DNA of 64,000 bases from Vibrio sp. RE88 (GTDB lineage: Bacteria; Pseudomonadota; Gammaproteobacteria; Enterobacterales; Vibrionaceae): contig NZ_VTYQ01000013.1 in assembly GCF_013113835.1 (NCBI RefSeq), forward strand, positions 62,001-126,000, written 5' to 3'. The notes under the pieces are model-generated. The model was not told where the DNA came from, made no database searches, and saw only the letters and a list, made by a program, of their open reading frames with translations. Both the position numbers and the translations under genes were made by a program. Below, piece by piece: positions 9,391 through 16,296 of this stretch. The first letter of the stretch is position 1; each line of letters begins with the position of its first letter.

Positions 9391-9918
9391 TTAAATCTCT
9401 TCGTCGTTGAGCTCTTTGAGCACTTGGAAGATTTCACGGAACGCTTTAGCTGGCTTACCCGCTTTCTTCTCTTTTGCCGCCTGACGTGCCAATTGGCGCA
9501 AGCGCTGACGATCCGCTTCTGGGTATAGCTCCATTACATCAGCAATGGCGTCATCGCCTTCTTCAACGACGCGGTCACGCAGCTGTTCCAGCTTGTGCAG
9601 TGCAGCAGTCGCTTGAGAGTGCTTGTTACGCACTTTGTCCAGTGCCGCTTGAAGCGGTTCAGTCTCTTCGAAACGCATCAGCTTACCAATGTATTGCAAC
9701 TGGCGACGACGCGCTTCATTTTTAAAGCGTTGTGCGTCTTTAATTGCTTCTGCAAGGTCTTCACTTAACGGGAATTTTTCTAACACCGAAGGTTTAAGAC
9801 TGGCGAGCTCTTCACCCAGTTTTTGTAACTCTTCCATGTCACGTTTCATTTCGGTTTTACTGACCCAAATGATTTCCTCTTCTTCTTCCCATGGCGCTTT
9901 TTGATTCTTACGGGCCAT
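9391..9918 (-). CDS. darP: ribosome biogenesis factor DarP (YjgA, DUF615)
   Basis: A 175-residue highly charged alpha-helical cytoplasmic protein of the YjgA/DarP family. In E. coli it promotes a late step of 50S subunit assembly near the peptidyl-transferase centre. It begins Met-Ala-Arg-Lys-Asn-Gln and has the acidic run Glu-Glu-Glu-Glu-Glu at about residues 11-15 followed by Trp-Val-Ser-Lys-(Thr/Ser)-Glu-Met-Lys-Arg. It is divergent from pmbA, the conserved pairing in gamma-proteobacteria. Confidence 0.92.
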   Translation of the reverse strand: MARKNQKAPWEEEEEIIWVSKTEMKRDMEELQKLGEELASLKPSVLEKFPLSEDLAEAIKDAQRFKNEARRRQLQYIGKLMRFEETEPLQAALDKVRNKHSQATAALHKLEQLRDRVVEEGDDAIADVMELYPEADRQRLRQLARQAAKEKKAGKPAKAFREIFQVLKELNDEEI

Positions 9919-10026
9919 CTTTCTGCCTTAATTTGAACATCTATTTCTCTATTTTAACAAGAATCATGGGGAGAAAGCGAAATTCTTGTTATTCTAGGGA
10001 CAACAGACCTTAAGCATGAAGAAGAT

Positions 10027-11370
10027 ATGGACGTAAGACAGCAAGTCGCTCAGCAACGTGTTGAGCTTGAGGCCGCCGTTGCGAAAGCACTGGAAATGGC
10101 CGCGGAAAAATCCGATGGCGCTGAAGTCGCGATCACCAAAACCACTGGCCTGAGTGTGTCAACACGCATGTGCGAAGTGGAAAACGTTGAATTTAACAGC
10201 GATGGCGCTTTGGGGATTACCGTTTACCGTGGTCAGCGCAAAGGCAGTGCGTCTACCTCCGATCTCAGTGAAAAAGCCATTCAACAGACGGTAATGGCAG
10301 CGCTTGATATTGCCAATTACACTTCAGAAGATCCATGCGCAGGCCCAGCTCCTAAAGAGCTGATGGTAAAAGAAATTCCTGATCTTGATTTGTTTCACCC
10401 TGATACGCCAGACCCAGATCATGCTGCTGAGATTGCGATTGCTGCTGAGCAAAAAGCGTTATCTTTCAGTGACAAAATTAAACAAAGCGATGGTGCAAGT
10501 TACGACAGCCACTATGGTTTGAAGGTCTATGGCAATAGTCACGGTTTGCTTGCCAGTTATGCCTCCAGCCGCCACAGCACCAGCTGTTGTGTGATTGGTC
10601 AGGGTGAAAGTGGTGTCATGGAGCGAGATTACAGTTATACAGTCGCACGCCATAAAGATGATCTTTGGACGCCTGAGTCAGTTGGCTTGAAAGCGGCGGA
10701 GAAAACCATCAGTCGCCTAGATGCGCAAAAGCTCAAGACAGGCAAATACCCTGTGATGTTCGCAGCCGATGTGGCTACGGGGTTATTAGGACACCTAGTG
10801 ATGGCAATCAGCGGTGGTAACTTGTATCGCAAGTCGTCATTCTTACTTGATCATCTCGGCCAACAGGTACTGCCAGACTGGTTTAATGTTTCTGAAAAAC
10901 CTCATGTGCTACGCGGCTTAGCGTCGAGCCCATTTGATAGCGAAGGTGTTACAACCCAAGATCGTGAAATCATTACCGACGGTGTGCTCGCAACATACCT
11001 ATTAACTAGTTATGCTGCGCGTAAAATGGACATGACGCCAACGGGTCATGCTGGTGGCATTCATAACTGGTTTGTTCAATCGACAGGGCAAGACTTTGAG
11101 CAGATGCTTAAAGAACTGGGAACGGGCTTCCTTGTCACCGAAGTGATGGGGCAGGGCGTGAATATCGTCACCGGTGATTACTCAAGAGGAGCGGCAGGCT
11201 TCTGGGTAGAGAATGGTCAAATCCAATATCCTGTTTCTGAAGTGACCATCGCCAGCAACCTGAAAGATATGTTTAATCAGATTGTCGCGGTTGGTAATGA
11301 TGTTGAAACCCGCTCACAAATCCAGACGGGTTCGATTCTGATTGAATCTATGAAAGTGGCGGGTGAGTAA
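10027..11370 (+). CDS. pmbA: metalloprotease PmbA/TldE subunit
   Basis: A 447-residue member of the TldD/PmbA family (peptidase U62). In E. coli TldD and PmbA (TldE) form a heterodimeric zinc protease that matures microcin B17 and degrades CcdA. PmbA is the subunit without the HExxxH site, and none is seen here: the matching region reads His-Leu-Val-Met-Ala-Ile-Ser-Gly-Gly-Asn. The likely partner TldD is encoded at 50650-52095. The frame-correct ATG is at 10027; an ATG at 10016 is in another frame. Confidence 0.94.
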   Translation: MDVRQQVAQQRVELEAAVAKALEMAAEKSDGAEVAITKTTGLSVSTRMCEVENVEFNSDGALGITVYRGQRKGSASTSDLSEKAIQQTVMAALDIANYTSEDPCAGPAPKELMVKEIPDLDLFHPDTPDPDHAAEIAIAAEQKALSFSDKIKQSDGASYDSHYGLKVYGNSHGLLASYASSRHSTSCCVIGQGESGVMERDYSYTVARHKDDLWTPESVGLKAAEKTISRLDAQKLKTGKYPVMFAADVATGLLGHLVMAISGGNLYRKSSFLLDHLGQQVLPDWFNVSEKPHVLRGLASSPFDSEGVTTQDREIITDGVLATYLLTSYAARKMDMTPTGHAGGIHNWFVQSTGQDFEQMLKELGTGFLVTEVMGQGVNIVTGDYSRGAAGFWVENGQIQYPVSEVTIASNLKDMFNQIVAVGNDVETRSQIQTGSILIESMKVAGE

Positions 11371-11400
11371 CACACTCGGTTTTACCACTGATACAAATTG

Positions 11401-11434
11401 AAAGGGTTGGCGTTTTAGCGCCAACCCTTTTTTG
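11401..11434. terminator. bidirectional terminator between pmbA and lysC
   Basis: A perfect 12-bp stem (11401-11412 with 11419-11430) is followed by a T run on the plus strand, with A-rich sequence on the other side. It separates convergent pmbA and lysC. Confidence 0.9.
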
Positions 11435-11449
11435 TTTTCTGCTCTGTTA

Positions 11450-12802
11450 TTACTGCTCAAACAATTCAGTGTGCAGCTTCTGAATCGCCAATTTTGCATC
11501 GGCTTCATCAACCAAGAAACACAGGTTATGTGGGCTTGCACCGTAGCAGATCATTCTCAAGTTAAACTCTTCTAATGTGCCAAATACTTGTTTTGCATAA
11601 CCTTTGCTCTCACTCATATTGTTGCCAATCAGCGCGACCAGACACAGGTTATGCTCTACTTCAACCGTACACAGCTCTTCCAGCTCAAGACGTGCAGCTT
11701 CAGGTAACTGAGGAGCACCACCAGATGTGTCGGTTTGGTCAAGCGTTAGGCTGACACTGATCTCTGACGTGGTGATCAAATCCACCGAGATCTTGTGCTT
11801 CGCCAGAATTTCAAACACCTTGGCGAGAAAGCCGTAAGCGTGGAACATCTGCGCGCTGCGCAGCGTCACCATGGTCTGGTTGCATCGTAAAGCCAGAGCA
11901 CGGAAGAGAGGTGAGCTCTCGACTTGATGGCGAATCCAAGTACCGCCTTTTTCAGGTTGTTTTGAGGAGCCGACAAACACCGGAATATCATGGCGAAGGG
12001 CAGGGATTAGCGTCGAAGGGTGAAGGATCTTGGCGCCAAAATTGGCCATTTCAGAGGCTTCACTGAAGCTGATCTCTGAGATGGGAGAGGCTTTTGGTGC
12101 AATGCGTGGGTCAGTGGTATAAATGCCCGGTACATCGGTCCAAATCTCCAGCCCCTGAGCTTCAACTGCTTCTGCAATAAGTGCGGCACTGTAATCGCTG
12201 CCACCTCGACCGAGTGTCGTGGTATTGCCATCTGCATCGGCACCGATAAAACCTTGAGTTACTACGACTTGTTGTTGGCATAACGGGATAAGTGAAGCTT
12301 GCGCTTGTTGGCGAATAGTGGCCAGTTCAGGTTCTGCTTTACCAAAGTTACCATCTGTGCGTAGTACGTCACGAATATCAAAGCGTACCGCATTGATACC
12401 ACGTTCCCTCATTAACTGGGCCAGCAGGTGTGTAGACATCAGTTCACCACAGGCGACAAGGTGATCGGTCAGCTTGGTACTTGACTGAATCGAGGCGGCT
12501 TCTGCCAAACTTGTGACGGTATCTAGAATGGAATAGACCTCGCTGGCCGCTTGAGTCGCATCTTCTAGTTGATTGAGTACCGCATCATGAATACTGGCGA
12601 GCTTGGTTAGAATCGCACTGCGTTCTGTCTGATCTTGAACTCCATTCGCGAGTTCGACTAATAAGTTTGTCACGCCTGAACAGGCACTACTGACGACTAA
12701 CTTTGTGTTTGGGTTTTGTTCAATGATCGCAGCACAGCGACTCATGGCTTCAAAGTTAGCGACACTGGTTCCACCAAATTTAGCAACGTTAAAATTGCCC
12801 AC
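11450..12802 (-). CDS. lysC: lysine-sensitive aspartokinase III
   Basis: A monofunctional aspartate kinase of 450 residues, phosphorylating L-aspartate in the first step of the Lys/Thr/Met/DAP pathway. The N-terminal kinase motif Lys-Phe-Gly-Gly-Thr-Ser-Val is at residues 8-14 and Gly-Arg-Gly-Gly-Ser-Asp-Tyr-Ser lies at about 196-203. Two C-terminal ACT domains follow (from about residue 305), as in the LysC allosteric type. No homoserine dehydrogenase domain is attached. The start is GTG at 12802, with GGGAGAA at 12810-12816 upstream. A lysine riboswitch in the leader supports the lysine-responsive assignment. Confidence 0.94.
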   Translation of the reverse strand: MGNFNVAKFGGTSVANFEAMSRCAAIIEQNPNTKLVVSSACSGVTNLLVELANGVQDQTERSAILTKLASIHDAVLNQLEDATQAASEVYSILDTVTSLAEAASIQSSTKLTDHLVACGELMSTHLLAQLMRERGINAVRFDIRDVLRTDGNFGKAEPELATIRQQAQASLIPLCQQQVVVTQGFIGADADGNTTTLGRGGSDYSAALIAEAVEAQGLEIWTDVPGIYTTDPRIAPKASPISEISFSEASEMANFGAKILHPSTLIPALRHDIPVFVGSSKQPEKGGTWIRHQVESSPLFRALALRCNQTMVTLRSAQMFHAYGFLAKVFEILAKHKISVDLITTSEISVSLTLDQTDTSGGAPQLPEAARLELEELCTVEVEHNLCLVALIGNNMSESKGYAKQVFGTLEEFNLRMICYGASPHNLCFLVDEADAKLAIQKLHTELFEQ

Positions 12803-12897
12803 GGCATTTCTCCCACAACTTCCTGAAAGTAAATAAGTAATCCTTGCTTGAAGAGAGAGTGAGCGTATAGAGAGGTTTTATTGTGTAAGGTTTACCT

Positions 12898-13065
12898 CAG
12901 AAGCTCTTCACCAGACTGAGCTGATGACAGTTGATGGGAGTCAACCCAAGTCAACCGACAGATCAAAACCACAACGTTGATCTACCTCGGCACTACTCCC
13001 CCTCAGTGATTTGTATCGGAGTTGTGGCTCCACAAAACACCTACCTGGGTAGTGCTCCTCTTCTG
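12898..13065 (-). ncRNA. lysine riboswitch (L box) in the lysC leader
   Basis: Read on the minus strand, the segment has the L-box landmarks: the closing helix CAGAAG (13060-13065) with CTTCTG (12898-12903), then AGAGGAGC, a GTGGAGCC block, CTGAGGGGGAGTAGTGCCGAGG (in two adjacent parts around 12985-13015) and a final GAAGAGCTTCTGAGG. The E. coli lysC leader has the same series. It lies about 95 bases before the lysC start and should reduce LysC when lysine is bound. Confidence 0.92.
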
Positions 13066-13289
13066 CAAAATGCATTCATATGGCGGCATAAAAATTCACC
13101 ATACAGTCTGCATTGAACGTTTTTATGTGACCTTTGTCAACGGGAAAGTGTCACTTTAATCGGTTTATTAATTAACAAACTTGTGACAGTGGTTTTACCT
13201 GAGAACTTTCGGCCAATTGCTGCCTGTGTCGATTTGTTTTAATGTAAAGACAAATAAGTAGAAAGTAGACCCGTTTCAAGGAGCGAACA
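13066..13289. other. regulatory region between lysC leader and the aminotransferase gene
   Basis: The gene-free stretch holds the divergent promoters. A CRP-like site TGTGA-N6-TCAAC is at 13126-13141, matching the 5' half perfectly and three of five bases of the 3' half. An inverted pair TGTCAC (13149-13154) and GTGACA (13183-13188) lies just downstream. The aminotransferase ribosome site AAGGAG is at about 13279-13284. Confidence 0.35.
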
Positions 13290-14411
13290 ATGACGATTCA
13301 AAGCTTTATCCCCCCTCACCGTATTCTTATGGGCCCTGGCCCTTCGGATATTTCTCCTCAAGTTTTGCAGGCTTTGAGTCGCCCTACCGTAGGCCACCTT
13401 GACCCCTTGTTCATTAAAATGATGGATGAACTAAAACAGCTACTCAAATACGCTTTTCAAACCGAAAATGAATTCACTATTGCTGTTTCAGCACCGGGCA
13501 GTGCAGGTATGGAAACCTGTTTTGTTAACCTGATTGAACCGGGTGAGAAGGTGATCGTTTGTCGCAATGGCGTGTTTGGTGAGCGCATGCGCGAAAATGT
13601 AGTTCGAGCGGGTGGTGTTGCAATAGTTGTTGATGATGAATGGGGCACTCCTGTTTCGGTCGACAAAGTTGAGCAAGCGCTGAAAGACCACCCTGATGCT
13701 AAAATTCTGTCATTCGTTCACGCAGAAACATCGACAGGCGCATGCAGCGATGCAGAAGCATTAGGTAAGCTTGCAAAAGCTCACGGTGTGCTAACGATTG
13801 TTGATGCAGTGACCTCTTTGGGTGGTGTACCACTGAAAGTCGATGAATGGCAGCTGGATGCGGTGTATTCAGGCAGCCAGAAATGTTTATCTTGTGTTCC
13901 GGGTTTATCACCAGTGACGTTCTCACCTCTGGCCATTGAGAAGATTCAGGCTCGACAAACACCCATTCAGAGCTGGTTTTTAGATCAAAGCCTAGTATTA
14001 GGCTATTGGAGCGGAGAAGGAAAACGTAGCTACCATCATACTGCGCCTGTAAACAGCCTTTATGCGCTGCATGAGTCTCTATTAATCCTTAAGAATGAAG
14101 GGTTAGAGAATGCTTGGCAGCGTCATAGTGATATGCACGAAAAGCTGAAGTTGGGTCTCGAAAAGTTGGGTTTTGAGTTTGTTGTTGCAGCAGAGTCACG
14201 CTTACCTCAGCTTAATGCGGTCTACATTCCTCAAGGTGTTGATGACGCAGGGGTTCGTAACCATTTACTGGAAAACTACAATCTCGAAATTGGTGCTGGT
14301 TTGGGGGCATTAGCGGGTAAGGCATGGCGTATCGGCATTATGGGTTACGGCGCTCGTGCAGAAAATGTGGCGCTTTGTTTGAGAGCGCTGGAAGAGTCAT
14401 TGACGCAGTAA
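13290..14411 (+). CDS. alanine--glyoxylate-type aminotransferase (class V, PLP)
   Basis: A 373-residue pyridoxal-phosphate enzyme of aminotransferase class V, in the alanine/serine-glyoxylate aminotransferase group. It starts with the group motif Met-Gly-Pro-Gly-Pro-Ser (residues 14-19). The PLP lysine is in Ser-Gly-Ser-Gln-Lys-Cys-Leu (Lys about 198), and Val-Asp-Ala-Val-Thr-Ser-Leu supplies the PLP aspartate. Fold-type I and class are confident; the exact amino donor is not. A lysC-aminotransferase-pglL-uvrA neighbourhood is also found in V. cholerae. Confidence 0.88.
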   Translation: MTIQSFIPPHRILMGPGPSDISPQVLQALSRPTVGHLDPLFIKMMDELKQLLKYAFQTENEFTIAVSAPGSAGMETCFVNLIEPGEKVIVCRNGVFGERMRENVVRAGGVAIVVDDEWGTPVSVDKVEQALKDHPDAKILSFVHAETSTGACSDAEALGKLAKAHGVLTIVDAVTSLGGVPLKVDEWQLDAVYSGSQKCLSCVPGLSPVTFSPLAIEKIQARQTPIQSWFLDQSLVLGYWSGEGKRSYHHTAPVNSLYALHESLLILKNEGLENAWQRHSDMHEKLKLGLEKLGFEFVVAAESRLPQLNAVYIPQGVDDAGVRNHLLENYNLEIGAGLGALAGKAWRIGIMGYGARAENVALCLRALEESLTQ

Positions 14412-14427
14412 ACACCATCAAAATTGA

Positions 14428-14462
14428 GTCGAAAGGCGACGTACAAAGCGTCGCCTTTTTTA
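14428..14462. terminator. bidirectional terminator between the aminotransferase and pglL
   Basis: A 10-bp stem (14432-14441 with 14449-14458) with a 7-base loop and a T run on the plus side ends immediately before the pglL stop codon. Confidence 0.85.
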
Positions 14463-16232
14463 TTTGGCTACTTTTTCATTATCCGCTTTTAGCGCATCGA
14501 TATCTGGGGCAATGTATTGCACCTGTGAGAAATCTCGCTCAGGGAACAAGTATTGCGCTTCACTGCGAATTTGCTCGGCACGTTCACTATCCCCAAGCCC
14601 TTGGTAAGCTAGGATCAGGTTGTTATAAAACGCGGGTCTTGGCTTCTCTTTAATAATTTTCAGTGACCAGTCAATGTATGGCTGGATGAATTTCGCCTCC
14701 TGACGATAAAGGCCAATATTGAGATAGGTGCTATAAATATCCCAGTCGTACCTGTCTTTCCAAACTATTGGGTTGCTGACTTGACTGAGTAAATCAGGAT
14801 TTTTTGGATTCGATGTTTCAAACTGAGTGAGTACGTAGTTAGTGTGCAGCGCTGTCAGCATATAGAAGCTGGTTATGATTGGCACGACTAAGCTCATCAC
14901 TCGGAACAGTGTTTTAGTCACAATGCTGAATGATGCAAAACGATACGAGCGAGCGCGTTGATCAATCCAGAAAAGCAGAACCACAAAAGTTATCCAGTGA
15001 ATCGCAGAGTGGTAGAACGGATATTCCAGCTGACTATGAAGCACTATTGGCACAAATAAGGCAAACATCGCGAGGCGAGTGCCTTTTTTAGCGTTGTAGA
15101 TCCTCACTAAAACCATCACCGCAGCGAGCACTATAGCTACAACCGGAAGCAATCCTCCTTCAGCTCCCCAATAAAGCAACTCATTGTGAGGGTGATCCAT
15201 CGAAGCAAGCCCCGGATGATAGCCGGGGTTCAACTGATGCTGACGGGCGGTATAGACAATGTATTCTGGCTCAAAGCGCCCGTAACCATAACCGGTAAAG
15301 GGCTTCTCAATTAACATATCGAGTGTTTGAGGAAAGGTGTATTGTCTCGCGCTTTCAAGGTTAACCCGCTTGGTTGCTAGAGACTCACCATCGGTGAACA
15401 GGTTTGAGCTGAAACCTATTGCCAAACCGACGATGATGGCGATAAGCCAGCCCCAAAAACGTTTTTTAGTCGCAAAGCGATACAGATATGACAGCAGCAA
15501 TACAACGGCGAGAAATGCACCGAGCCAGCCCGTTCGAGAAGCGATGATGATCAAGAGAGGAACGGTGACCACTGGCATCAGATAAAGCAACGAAACTTCG
15601 CTGAGGTGACGGTTGTATTTCTTTGGATGACGAGTGAGTAGATAGCCTGACAGAGCCAATCCTGTGGCGAGAAAGCTGGCCATGACATTTGGCTGCTGAA
15701 AAATACCGTAAGGGCGATTCTGTAATGTATCGTAGCCAAATAAGTTGTCAGGTTGTAGGACTAGGTATTGAAACCAGCCAAACAGTGCCTGCATAAAGAC
15801 CGCGATAGTGATGAACCATAATAAACGCTGTTTCTGCTTGTTGCTGAAGCGAAACTGTTGAAGGACAAAAAACAGCCCGTAGCCTGCCCATAAGCCGAAT
15901 AGTTTACCTTGAGATAGGGAAAAGTCTGAGTGAGGGAAAAATACCGGGATTGTGAGTAATACACAGCAAAGAAACAGCCCAATAGTCAGTTTGTTGTATC
16001 TGACTACACCTTGGGTGCCGATTTGATACAACCCTATCGCCAGAGAGAAACTGACCGCCATCCAAGTCGTCGTGTTAAAAGTGAGCGCGAGCCCGGCACC
16101 GCCCGGATTAGGCGTAAAAATGTGCATCGCGAGCAAAAATACGACCGCTAGAGAAACAAGAAACGGCTTAATGAGCGGTAGTTTGGGGGCTTGCGGCTCT
16201 AAACTTGTCCCTGCCAAATGGATGGTTGCCAT
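14460..16232 (-). CDS. pglL: PglL-type O-oligosaccharyltransferase / O-antigen ligase family
   Basis: A 590-residue polytopic inner-membrane protein with around a dozen hydrophobic segments and a soluble C-terminus. The first part resembles the pilin glycosylation ligase domain, including Gln-Gln-Pro-Asn-Val-Met-Ala-Ser-Phe-Leu-Ala-Thr (about residues 180-191). A Wzy_C domain holds the large periplasmic loop with Met-Asp-His-Pro-His-Asn-Glu-Leu (about 344-351), where a conserved His is essential in characterised PglL enzymes. The last 150 residues are tetratricopeptide-like (Wzy_C_2). The V. cholerae protein in the same position beside uvrA is a characterised PglL. The family transfers lipid-linked glycans to Ser/Thr of periplasmic proteins such as pilins; WaaL-like activity is the alternative. 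Confidence 0.85.
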   Translation of the reverse strand: MATIHLAGTSLEPQAPKLPLIKPFLVSLAVVFLLAMHIFTPNPGGAGLALTFNTTTWMAVSFSLAIGLYQIGTQGVVRYNKLTIGLFLCCVLLTIPVFFPHSDFSLSQGKLFGLWAGYGLFFVLQQFRFSNKQKQRLLWFITIAVFMQALFGWFQYLVLQPDNLFGYDTLQNRPYGIFQQPNVMASFLATGLALSGYLLTRHPKKYNRHLSEVSLLYLMPVVTVPLLIIIASRTGWLGAFLAVVLLLSYLYRFATKKRFWGWLIAIIVGLAIGFSSNLFTDGESLATKRVNLESARQYTFPQTLDMLIEKPFTGYGYGRFEPEYIVYTARQHQLNPGYHPGLASMDHPHNELLYWGAEGGLLPVVAIVLAAVMVLVRIYNAKKGTRLAMFALFVPIVLHSQLEYPFYHSAIHWITFVVLLFWIDQRARSYRFASFSIVTKTLFRVMSLVVPIITSFYMLTALHTNYVLTQFETSNPKNPDLLSQVSNPIVWKDRYDWDIYSTYLNIGLYRQEAKFIQPYIDWSLKIIKEKPRPAFYNNLILAYQGLGDSERAEQIRSEAQYLFPERDFSQVQYIAPDIDALKADNEKVAK

Positions 16233-16249
16233 TGATTATTGCGTCCTTC

Positions 16250-16279
16250 AAAAGAAAACAGACCATGTTATGGTCTGCT
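16250..16279 (-). terminator. uvrA terminator
   Basis: An 8-bp stem (16259-16266 with 16270-16277), loop of 3, is followed on the minus strand by a T-rich run. It lies between uvrA and pglL and suggests separate transcription of pglL. Confidence 0.8.
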
Positions 16280-16296
16280 TAATTTACTACTTTTCT

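Noticed and set aside
12931..13116. Plus-strand open frame of 61 codons
   Set aside because: It is the antisense of the lysine riboswitch, with no ribosome site or protein-like composition.
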